Assembly: GCA_013813905.1 (NCBI GenBank)
Contig: JACCQX010000028.1
Location: forward strand, 1 to 6,579
Direction of reading: 5' to 3'
DNA from: Chloroflexota bacterium
GTDB lineage: Bacteria; Chloroflexota; Limnocylindria; Limnocylindrales; CSP1-4
Length of the DNA stretch: 6,579 bases
A model generated the notes under the pieces. It ran no database searches, had not been told where the DNA came from, and saw nothing but the letters and a program-made list of their open reading frames with translations. Shown here piece after piece: positions 1 through 5,513 of this stretch. The position numbers and the translations under genes are program-made. Position 1 is the first letter of the stretch. Each line of letters begins with the position of its first letter.

Positions 1-137
1 TCAGAGGCGGCCGGGGCCGAGGCTGGACCGGAGGCTGCCGGCTGGGAGCCGGGTGCCGTGGTGCCAGCACCCGGGGTGCAGGCGACTGCGACGAGCATCG
101 CTGCGAAGGCGACGCTGCCTAGTTTCATGGACTTCAT
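1..137 (-). CDS. Partial secreted lipoprotein, N-terminus only (possible substrate-binding protein)
   Basis: Only the first 45 codons are in the window; the rest lies beyond the left edge. The reading starts MKSMKLGSVAFAAMLVAVAC, a short basic n-region, a hydrophobic core and then a cysteine at residue 20 in the setting AVAC, which resembles a lipobox for signal peptidase II. It is followed by a Gly/Ala/Pro/Ser/Thr-rich stretch typical of the flexible linker after a lipidated cysteine. The start is well supported: a near-perfect Shine-Dalgarno (AAGGAGGAGA) lies 7 bases upstream. A second in-frame ATG at codon 4 is possible but less well placed. The product is predicted to be anchored on the outer face of the cytoplasmic membrane. 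Many such proteins are ABC-transporter solute-binding components, but no family domain is visible here, so the function is unknown. It is transcribed divergently from the NYN gene. Confidence 0.8.
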   Translation of the reverse strand, partial: MKSMKLGSVAFAAMLVAVACTPGAGTTAPGSQPAASGPASAPAAS

Positions 138-144
138 CCGTAGA

Positions 145-154
145 TCTCCTCCTT
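145..154 (-). promoter_or_regulatory. Strong ribosome binding site of the lipoprotein gene
   Basis: On the minus strand this reads AAGGAGGAGA, almost fully complementary to the 16S rRNA 3' end, 7 bases before the ATG at 137. It decides the start and suggests high translation. Confidence 0.85.
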
Positions 155-172
155 ATTGGTCATCGTGTCAAG

Positions 173-187
173 CCGGCCCTCGGCCGG
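173..187. repeat. Small inverted repeat upstream of the lipoprotein start
   Basis: CCGGCC and GGCCGG flank a 3-base spacer. In the lipoprotein mRNA it would form a 6-bp hairpin about 20 bases upstream of the Shine-Dalgarno. No function is evident, and short GC-rich repeats of this kind can arise by chance. Confidence 0.4.
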
Positions 188-363
188 AGCGCTGCTGCGA
201 ACGCGCCCGCTCGTACGCTCGAGTACTCCTCGGGGGCGATGCCACCCTCGGGTGACGGTCGCCGGGTCGTTACTGGGAACGACCCCTCTTCCCCTGCTCG
301 GGCGGGATCCTGGAATGGGTACGAACGATACGCGCGCCCACGTGGTCGCTGGACGCGATGCCG

Positions 364-370
364 TATCATA
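364..370. promoter_or_regulatory. Candidate symmetric (bidirectional) -10 element
   Basis: The bases TATCATA read as TATCAT on the plus strand and TATGAT on the minus strand, each five of six matches to the TATAAT consensus. On the minus strand a partial -35 (TTGCAT, bases 392 to 387) lies 16 bases upstream. On the plus strand I see no good -35. It is the most AT-rich hexamer region in the divergent gap. If used, it would give leaders of roughly 220 bases (lipoprotein) and 330 bases (NYN). This is sequence resemblance only. Confidence 0.35.
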
Positions 371-421
371 GCCAGCGGCGTCTCGAATGCAAGACGTCCT
401 GAGCGCCCCCGGAAAGGTCCC

Positions 422-516
422 CCCGGCTCGACAGACGAGCCCCGGGCACCCGGAGCGGCGCGCTCCGGGCCTCATTCACGCTGGTACACCGCGACCGAGG
501 CGGACCCGACGGGTCC
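422..516 (+). other. Cluster of three inverted repeats in the NYN leader (possible structured RNA)
   Basis: Three consecutive hairpins can be drawn. The first is GGCTCG (425-430) with CGAGCC (436-441), extended by three C-G pairs (422-424 with 444-446) across a two-base bulge. The second is CCCGGAGCG (449-457) with CGCTCCGGG (461-469), a perfect 9-bp stem and 3-base loop. The third is GGACCC (502-507) with GGGTCC (511-516). None is followed by a T tract, so they are not typical intrinsic terminators. Between the second and third lies TGGTACACCGCG (482-493), which resembles the T-box core TGGTACCGCG with two extra bases, but I could not draw the matching antiterminator or Stem I. The strand is assigned only because the downstream gene is rightward. 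Confidence 0.35.
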
Positions 517-698
517 CTCCACACGGCGGCATGACGCGGTCCAGGCCTCAGGGAGTGGACCGGGAACCCACAGGGGTATAGCGAACGGACGGAGCAGCCC
601 GAGTCCGCGACGCGCGCATCACAGACATCGCTGGCGGCACCGCCCTTCTCGCACGAAAGGGAGCGGTGCGCCGCCCGGCGGACCTTCGGACCGATGAC

Positions 699-703
699 AG
701 GAG
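699..703 (+). promoter_or_regulatory. Ribosome binding site supporting the GTG start of the NYN gene
   Basis: AGGAG lies 6 bases before GTG at 710. It decides this start over any upstream codon, and the NYN fold begins only a few residues later. Confidence 0.8.
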
Positions 704-709
704 TCCTGC

Positions 710-2905
710 GTGAGCAAGAACGTGGCCGTCTTCGTAGACGTGGCGAACATCTTCTATGCGGCCAAGGCGGCCGGCGTGGACATCGACTACGTCACGCTGC
801 TCAAGTCGGCGACAGCCGGGCGCGACATGGTTCGTGCCTACGCCTACACCGGCCTCGATCCAGAGAACGAGAACCAGCGCCAGTTCCATTCCTTCCTGTC
901 CCGCAGCGGCTACAAGGTCGTCTCCAAGGACATCCGCAAGTACGGCGACGGCCGGATCAAGGCGAACCTGGATATCGAGCTCGTGGTCGACATGATGCGC
1001 ATGGCCACGCACCTCGATATCGCGGTGGTCATCTCGGGCGATGGCGACTTCGCGCCGGCCATCCGGGCCGTGCAGCAGATGGGCGTCCGCGTCGAGGTCA
1101 TCAGCTTCCGCGGCAACACCAGCTCGGACCTCATCGAGGTGGCCGACGTCTTCGTCGACATCACCCAGGTCGCGCGCGTCGAGAAGGGCGCTCGCAGCGG
1201 ACGACGCGTGGCGGCGGAGGGCGACCTCTCCATGACCGAGGTGCCTGACAAGGAGACCGAAGGCGCCACCCGTCGACGGCGCACGCCGCGCCGCGCTCCC
1301 GAGCGAGAGGTGGCGGCCATCGTGCCCCTGCACGACGTGACGAGCGGCGAGGCGGATGCCCTTCCGGGCAACGTCATAGTGCTGCCCGGCGAGCGGCTCA
1401 GCAAGGCGGCCAGCGTCGACGAGGACCTCGGGGATCGGTCAGCCCCCGAGTCCGACGCCGCCGGAGAGGAGAGCGTCGGCACGATCGTCGCGGACGGCGA
1501 CATGGAGACCGATGCCGACGGTCGTCGCCGTCGACGACGGCGGGGTGGACGGGGTCGCGGGCGCGGTCGTCGCGAGGAGGGCCAGGAGGGCCAGCCGGAC
1601 GCGGAGGGTCAGCCGGCGACGACGGCGGGGCAGTCGGCGGCCGTGGAGCGTCAGTCGGCGGCCGTGGAGCGTCAGGCGATGATCGAGCCGGCCGGTGCCC
1701 CGGCCATGCCTGACGCGGAAGTGCCCGAGGACGACGAGGAGTTCCTCGACGAGGTCCCGGTGGCCATCCCGCAGCACTCCACCTTCGGGTCGGTTTGGGA
1801 CACCCAGCTGGGCGTCCCCGCGGCGCCCCTCACGGGCACGTCGCTGGCCCAGGACGAGGAGGATCTCGAGGAACCGGAGATCCCCGAGTACCTGCTCGCC
1901 GAGCGGCGTCAGCAGCAGCAGCGCAATCGCGGCGGTCGCAGCGTCGGCGGTGGGGGCAATCGGGGCGGACGTGGCGGCGGCTCCTATCGCACCGCACTCG
2001 ACCGTGAGCGCTTCGGACGCAGCGGCGTCTCTTCGTTCGGTGGGGGCGGCGCCGCGGCCGGCAACATGGGCAGCAACATGTCGCGACCGCCCGACCGGCA
2101 GCGAGGCCGTGAGCAGCGTCTCCCGGCGCCCAACCGGCAGGGCCGGCCGCCGATGCGGGAGCCAGCTCAGCAGCAACCTTCTCGCCAAGCGCAGCAGGCA
2201 CCGCGGCCCGCGCAGGACGCAGAGCCGTGGAGCGAGGTCCCGGCTGAGGTCCAGGCGCTCTTGAGGGCCGAGCTTGCTCGGCGTTCCGGCCGGCCTGAGC
2301 CATCCAGCGAGCGATCGGCGAACGAGACGCAGGCCCCCAGCCAAGGGCGGGCTTCGGCCGAGGCGACCGGACCGACGGAAGCGACCGGGCCGCTGGCGGA
2401 AGAGCCGCAGCAGGGGCAGCAGGTTCAGGAAGCTCCGACAGCGACCCCCGCCCGGAAGCGTGCACCGCGCACGACGTCCCGAGGCTCGGCTGCGTCAGCC
2501 CGCGCCGCCTCTGAGGCGGACGAGGGCGAGGCAGGAGCGGAGGCGGCTCCCCGTGCTGGACAGGCAGCCGATACGGCTTCCGCCGGTCCGCAGCAGGAAG
2601 CCGAGACATCTCCCGCGCGTCCTCGGGCGACACGTGCTCGCCGCACGGCCACGGCCGGATCCGAACCGGCCCAGGGGGCTACGGCTGACGGTGAGCCGGA
2701 AGCGGCCCAGCCGGCACCCAAGCGTCGGGCCACTCGCAAGGTCAGTGCTGCCGCGGCCGACAGCTCGCCCACCGCTCAGGGCGAGACGCCGGCTGAGGAT
2801 GCGCCGAAGCCTCGTAAGAGGGCCACTCGGAAGGCCCCCGGCACCGGCGCAGCTGAAGGCACCGGGTCGGGCGAGCCTGAGGACACCGGCACGCCCCAGG
2901 CCTGA
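710..2905 (+). CDS. NYN-domain (LabA/DUF88-like) putative RNA-acting protein with a long disordered RGG-rich tail
   Basis: The 731-residue protein starts at GTG. Residues 4-152 form an NYN domain, a PIN-like fold of predicted metal-dependent ribonucleases. Candidate acidic metal ligands are D10 (in FVDVANIF, with N13), D88 (in NLDIELVVD, with D94), and D111 and D113 (in SGDGDF). All expected acidic positions are present, so catalysis is plausible. From about residue 155 to the end the chain is low-complexity and rich in Ala, Pro, Gln, Glu, Gly and Arg. It contains an Arg/Gly tract (271-288), a second RGG-type tract after four Gln (401-427), acidic stretches (about 343-352 and 380-395), two short ordered-looking islands (358-364 and 507-524) and Lys/Arg-rich motifs near the C-terminus (671-677 and 703-708). 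There is no signal peptide or membrane segment, so it is cytoplasmic. Usual NYN proteins are about 160-300 residues; the tail is exceptional. It heads the unit with holB. An RNA-processing role is inferred from the family, and the substrate is unknown. Confidence 0.88.
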   Translation: MSKNVAVFVDVANIFYAAKAAGVDIDYVTLLKSATAGRDMVRAYAYTGLDPENENQRQFHSFLSRSGYKVVSKDIRKYGDGRIKANLDIELVVDMMRMATHLDIAVVISGDGDFAPAIRAVQQMGVRVEVISFRGNTSSDLIEVADVFVDITQVARVEKGARSGRRVAAEGDLSMTEVPDKETEGATRRRRTPRRAPEREVAAIVPLHDVTSGEADALPGNVIVLPGERLSKAASVDEDLGDRSAPESDAAGEESVGTIVADGDMETDADGRRRRRRRGGRGRGRGRREEGQEGQPDAEGQPATTAGQSAAVERQSAAVERQAMIEPAGAPAMPDAEVPEDDEEFLDEVPVAIPQHSTFGSVWDTQLGVPAAPLTGTSLAQDEEDLEEPEIPEYLLAERRQQQQRNRGGRSVGGGGNRGGRGGGSYRTALDRERFGRSGVSSFGGGGAAAGNMGSNMSRPPDRQRGREQRLPAPNRQGRPPMREPAQQQPSRQAQQAPRPAQDAEPWSEVPAEVQALLRAELARRSGRPEPSSERSANETQAPSQGRASAEATGPTEATGPLAEEPQQGQQVQEAPTATPARKRAPRTTSRGSAASARAASEADEGEAGAEAAPRAGQAADTASAGPQQEAETSPARPRATRARRTATAGSEPAQGATADGEPEAAQPAPKRRATRKVSAAAADSSPTAQGETPAEDAPKPRKRATRKAPGTGAAEGTGSGEPEDTGTPQA
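1631..1672 (+). repeat. Perfect 21-base tandem duplication within the NYN gene
   Basis: Two identical 21-base copies (1631-1651 and 1652-1672) encode QSAAVER twice, residues 308-321, in the disordered tail. Identity at the DNA level implies a recent duplication, and the reading frame is preserved. Confidence 0.9.
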
Positions 2906-2921
2906 GCGGCTCGAGCCGCTC
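2904..2921. repeat. 18-base perfect palindrome overlapping the NYN stop codon
   Basis: GAGCGGCTCGAGCCGCTC is its own reverse complement. Its first two bases are the last two of the NYN TGA stop, and it ends 19 bases before the holB ATG. In RNA it would fold as a 7-bp GC-rich stem with a UCGA loop. No T run follows, so it is not a classic terminator. It could act as an mRNA 3'-end stabiliser, a weak attenuator or a protein-binding dyad. Confidence 0.6.
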
Positions 2922-2940
2922 CACGGGATCTGGTCGAGAG

Positions 2941-4170
2941 ATGAATGGTCGTTCGGCGACCGCTGGACCGGCGGCCGGCTTCCGCACGCGCGGGCACCCG
3001 GCGGCGGTCACGGCCGTGGCCCAAGCCATCGCCCGACAACGTCCACCGCATGCCCTCCTGCTGGTCGGCTCGGGCGGCATCGGGAAGACGACGCTGGCGC
3101 TGGATCTGGCAGCGGGTCTGCTGTGCCTCGATGACGAACCTTCGGCCCGGCCGTGCCGGGTCTGCCCCGGGTGCCGCAAGGTGGAGCACGGCAATCACCC
3201 CGACCTTCACCGGCTCGCGCCGGAGGGTGCCGGTGAACAGATCCGGCTGGCGCAGGTACAGCGCCTGAGCGCCGATCTCTCGCTCCTGCCTATGGAGGGT
3301 CGCTGGCGGGTGGCCATCATCGAGGCCGCTCATCGGCTGAATCCCGACGCGCAGAACGCGTTGCTCAAGACGCTGGAGGAGCCGGTGGGCTTCGCTTGCA
3401 TCATCCTGGCCGCGGACGACCCCGCAGCGCTCCTGCCCACCGTGGCTAGTCGCGCCGCGCGCTTGAGGATGGGCCCCGTGCCAGACGTGGCTGTGGCCGC
3501 CCTTCTGGTGGAGCGGGGACTGCTCGACGCGTCAAGGGCCAGCGCCGTGGCCCGCGCCAGCGCGGGCCGTCCCGGCATGGCCATCGGTCTGGCGGGCGAC
3601 CCCGACTCGGTCCTGGCCGCCGGCCGCCTGGCGCGCTCGCTGCTGGAGCTGACGCACGCTGATCGCCGCCGCCGGTTGGCCCTGGTGAGCGATCTGCTGG
3701 CCGATGCGGCGGTCCTGGATGCTGCCATCCGCGGCGCAACGTCGGAGCCGAGCGCCACGGAGCCAACCGGGTCGAGCCAAGCGGATGGTGCCGCGACCAC
3801 GGACGATGCTCGGACCACGCAGAGTCGCGCGAGACGCTCGGCGCCCGCCCGAGCACCGGGGCCGAGGAGTGGCCCAGGCGGACGGACGGCTCCTGCCGAG
3901 CGGCGACGGGCAACCATCCGAGTGCTGCTCACCTGGCGAGAGGTGGGCCGTGACCTGGCCGTCGTCTGTCGCGGTGGAGCTGCCCAGGTGCGTCACATGG
4001 ACCTCTTGGAGGACCTTCGTGCGGCGTCGGCGGGCATCGACGAGGCGCCGCTGTTGCGCTTCCTGGCGCGGCTGGACGGGCTGATCGCGGCCATCGAGGC
4101 GTACGCCAATCCAGAGCTCACCCTGGATGCGCTCGTGCTGGCCTGGCCCCACGCCGATCGCGCGGCCTGA
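2941..4170 (+). CDS. holB: DNA polymerase III subunit delta' (clamp loader)
   Basis: The 409-residue AAA+ protein belongs to the delta'/DnaX family and would help load the sliding clamp during replication. The N-terminus (GHPAAVTAVAQAI, then RPPHALLLVG) matches the usual start of delta', supporting ATG 2941, although the Shine-Dalgarno is poor (GAGAG abuts the ATG). Walker A is intact: GSGGIGKT, residues 43-50. A four-cysteine zinc site is present at C62, C72, C75 and C78. The family signature LNPDAQNALLKTLEEP lies at 133-148. The Walker B position reads IIEAAH (126-131) without the usual DE pair, and the SRC motif reads SRA (170-172), keeping the Arg. Residues about 265-325 are a low-complexity Ser/Thr/Ala/Arg/Pro insertion before the C-terminal helical domain, explaining the excess over the usual 320-340 residues. 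DnaX (tau/gamma) is the alternative but is less likely given the degenerate Walker B and the lack of a tau-type C-terminus. The gene follows NYN and overlaps the acylphosphatase start. Confidence 0.9.
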   Translation: MNGRSATAGPAAGFRTRGHPAAVTAVAQAIARQRPPHALLLVGSGGIGKTTLALDLAAGLLCLDDEPSARPCRVCPGCRKVEHGNHPDLHRLAPEGAGEQIRLAQVQRLSADLSLLPMEGRWRVAIIEAAHRLNPDAQNALLKTLEEPVGFACIILAADDPAALLPTVASRAARLRMGPVPDVAVAALLVERGLLDASRASAVARASAGRPGMAIGLAGDPDSVLAAGRLARSLLELTHADRRRRLALVSDLLADAAVLDAAIRGATSEPSATEPTGSSQADGAATTDDARTTQSRARRSAPARAPGPRSGPGGRTAPAERRRATIRVLLTWREVGRDLAVVCRGGAAQVRHMDLLEDLRAASAGIDEAPLLRFLARLDGLIAAIEAYANPELTLDALVLAWPHADRAA

Positions 4171-4502
4171 TGGACCAGGCGAAACGTCTGGAGAACCAGC
4201 CACAGGAGCGACGCGAGCGACTCGAGGCGACCGTGCACGGACGGGTGCAAGGAGTTGGTTTTCGGGAACATGTCGCCCGTGCCGCCCAGAGCCTGGGGCT
4301 TGCCGGATGGGTGGCTAATCGCGCCGATGGTGCCGTTTCCGTGGTGGCCGAGGGCGACCGCGCATCACTCGATGTGTTCGAGAACGCGGTCCGGCAAGGG
4401 CCTCCCGCTGCGTCCGTACTACGAGTCGAGGTGCAGCGGCGTCCCGCCCGCGGCGGTCTCACGAGCTTCCAGGTCCGGCACGGAGCCCATCCCGGCGACT
4501 AG
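4170..4502 (+). CDS. acyP: Acylphosphatase
   Basis: The 110-residue protein would hydrolyse the carboxyl-phosphate bond of acyl phosphates in the cytoplasm. The signature VHGRVQGVGFREHV (22-35) includes the phosphate-binding loop and catalytic Arg (R32); GWVANRADGAV (46-56) supplies the catalytic Asn (N50). The fold ends near TSFQVRH (98-104). About 18 charged residues (QAKRLENQPQERRERLE) precede the domain, a little more than usual. The ATG overlaps the holB stop as TGATG with no strong Shine-Dalgarno, so translation is probably coupled to holB. The last 84 bases, encoding residues 84-110 and so the final strand of the fold, are also the antisense of the 3' end of the lysyl oxidase gene. The family assignment is secure; the physiological substrate is unknown, as for most bacterial acylphosphatases. 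Confidence 0.93.
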   Translation: MDQAKRLENQPQERRERLEATVHGRVQGVGFREHVARAAQSLGLAGWVANRADGAVSVVAEGDRASLDVFENAVRQGPPAASVLRVEVQRRPARGGLTSFQVRHGAHPGD

Positions 4503-5330
4503 CGCGCGATCCCTCGATACGAGCAGCTGGCTCCCGCAGGCCGACCGTCCGGTCCTCAACACCTCCACCGTGTCCGCGCCCGCGCCGTTATCGACCAGCC
4601 GGATCTCCGCCCAGGACTGGTTGTTGGAGGTATCCGTCTCCAGCCAATCACCCTGTGCGTTGGCCGTCGAGCAGAGCAGATAGCGCCCGTCCCCGATGCC
4701 TGAGGTGTCGATCCACTGGCGTGGGAGACTCCAGCCGTAATAGTCGCCCCAGCCCACGGAGAGACCCATGCGGAAGGATATCGAGTCCGAGCGACCGCAG
4801 CCCGGCTCGTAGAACACCCGTTGCTGGGGAGCGCCCGGCAGGTCCAGCTGGCGCGCGCTCGTGTCGAAGAAGCAGAAGCCGGTCTTGGCGCCACGCAGAG
4901 CCACGCCGGGAACCTCGGGCGGCGGCTCGAGTTCGAACAGTTCGTAGCGCTGGAAGCGCATCACGTGCCAGTGGTTGTGCCCGTCACCCACATCGAACTT
5001 GCCGGCTCGCGCGGTGGGCACGCCGCGCCAGGAGCCGTCGGTCTGCCTGATGCGCTGGACGGTGGTCATCTTGGGACACTCGCTGGTGGCACAGTCGCGC
5101 TTGCCGCGGACCAGGAGAGGCCCCTGGCCCGCGTTGATGATCAGCGCCGAGAAGCGCAGCAGCCGTCGTCCGGCTCCGTCGGTGTCCAGTCGGATCTCAC
5201 TGGGCTTGGCCATGCGCAGATCCGGCAGCAGGTCATCGGCAGAGCCCGCCACCACCCCAACGGGGAGGAGCAGGGCGGCCATGGCGAGGCAGATCGCCAA
5301 CGATGCGGCAGGACGGCGCAGTCGGAACAT
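4419..5330 (-). CDS. Secreted lysyl-oxidase-family copper amine oxidase
   Basis: The 303-residue protein has a Sec signal peptide (MFRLRR, then a hydrophobic core to about residue 29, with likely cleavage near GSA/DD, 29-33), so it acts outside the cytoplasmic membrane. The lysyl oxidase domain covers roughly 35-250. The copper site is HNHWH, with H118, H120 and H122 matching the HxHxH of animal LOX. By alignment, K149 (GAKTGFCFFD) matches human Lys320 and Y198 (GLSVGWGDYYG) matches human Tyr355, the pair that forms the lysine tyrosylquinone cofactor. QWID (205-208) and the TSNNQSWAEI segment (234-243) are also LOX-like. Six cysteines in the mature part (80, 85, 153, 178, 220, 265) could form disulfides. 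It should oxidise primary amines to aldehydes with release of H2O2 and ammonia; the substrate is unknown. ATG 5330 has GGAGGG 5 bases upstream. The 3' end overlaps the acylphosphatase gene. Confidence 0.9.
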   Translation of the reverse strand: MFRLRRPAASLAICLAMAALLLPVGVVAGSADDLLPDLRMAKPSEIRLDTDGAGRRLLRFSALIINAGQGPLLVRGKRDCATSECPKMTTVQRIRQTDGSWRGVPTARAGKFDVGDGHNHWHVMRFQRYELFELEPPPEVPGVALRGAKTGFCFFDTSARQLDLPGAPQQRVFYEPGCGRSDSISFRMGLSVGWGDYYGWSLPRQWIDTSGIGDGRYLLCSTANAQGDWLETDTSNNQSWAEIRLVDNGAGADTVEVLRTGRSACGSQLLVSRDRALVAGMGSVPDLEARETAAGGTPLHLDS

Positions 5331-5335
5331 CGATT

Positions 5336-5341
5336 CCCTCC
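5336..5341 (-). promoter_or_regulatory. Ribosome binding site of the lysyl oxidase gene
   Basis: The minus strand reads GGAGGG, 5 bases before the ATG at 5330. It confirms the start that yields a complete signal peptide. Confidence 0.8.
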
Positions 5342-5500
5342 CACGCGGTCCGGTACCGTCACGGCTAGACGCACGAGGACCGAGTGGTGCCAGCGTACCG
5401 GAACACCTCCGCCGGGCAATAGTGCATTCGTCCTATGCGGGGACGCTGCGGCGAGCCGTCCTTGCTATGGTTCGAGTCCACGCCTTGGCGGTCACACAAC

Positions 5501-5506
5501 GAGGAG
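5501..5506 (+). promoter_or_regulatory. Ribosome binding site supporting a CTG start
   Basis: GAGGAG lies 7 bases before CTG 5514. In this frame there is no nearby upstream ATG, GTG or TTG, so the site points to CTG as the initiator of the cNBD protein. Confidence 0.6.
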
Positions 5507-5513
5507 AAGCACG

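Larger units (their letters stand above)
138..709. other. Divergent intergenic and leader region, no convincing gene
   Basis: This 572-base stretch lies between the divergent lipoprotein and NYN genes. Open frames cross it on both strands, but their translations are Arg/Pro/Ser/Gly-rich, match no family I recognise and lack good ribosome binding sites, as expected by chance in GC-rich DNA. It holds the lipoprotein Shine-Dalgarno (145-154), an inverted repeat (173-187), a symmetric -10-like element (364-370) and three strong inverted repeats (422-516). It must contain the promoters for both flanking genes. No tRNA or recognisable riboswitch was found by eye. Confidence 0.7.
5331..5513. other. 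Divergent control region between the lysyl oxidase and cNBD genes
   Basis: These 183 bases must carry promoters for both directions. For the rightward unit, TGCTATGGT (5463-5471) resembles an extended -10 (TGn followed by TATGGT, four of six matches), but no -35 is recognisable. No clear promoter is visible for the leftward gene. GGTTCGAGTCC (5469-5479) mimics a tRNA T-loop, but no tRNA can be folded around it. Confidence 0.4.

Noticed and set aside
134..475. A 113-codon leftward open frame ending just at the lipoprotein start
   Set aside because: Its translation is Arg/Gly/Pro-rich without a domain, it uses the lipoprotein Shine-Dalgarno as codons, and it overlaps the probable promoter.
482..516. 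T-box riboswitch
   Set aside because: The core string has a two-base insertion, the antiterminator helices cannot be paired, no Stem I or specifier loop was found upstream, and the downstream genes are not amino-acid or tRNA related.
53..697. A 214-codon rightward open frame across the divergent gap
   Set aside because: It begins inside the antisense of the lipoprotein gene, has no ribosome binding site, and its Arg/Pro/Ser-rich translation looks like chance coding in GC-rich DNA.
548..1333. A 261-codon leftward open frame antisense to the NYN domain
   Set aside because: It is His/Asp/Arg/Val-rich shadow coding opposite a clearly conserved domain.
1439..2344. A 301-codon leftward open frame antisense to the NYN tail
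   Set aside because: The Arg/Leu/Gly/Thr-rich translation mirrors the low-complexity codons of the real gene and shows no motif.
2904..2921. Intrinsic (Rho-independent) terminator
   Set aside because: The stem is strong, but no run of T follows on either strand, and holB begins 19 bases later on the same strand.
2274..3134. A 286-codon rightward open frame spanning the NYN-holB junction
   Set aside because: It is a shifted-frame shadow, very Arg/Pro-rich, and would conflict with the delta' N-terminus including Walker A.
5440..5495. tRNA gene suggested by GGTTCGAGTCC
   Set aside because: The flanking bases do not form a five-pair T-stem, and no acceptor, D or anticodon arm can be drawn.
4821..5513. 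A long upstream extension of the cNBD frame from ATG 4821
   Set aside because: The extension runs antisense through the lysyl oxidase gene and its promoter region and gives no family-like sequence; the cNBD fold begins only after 5514.
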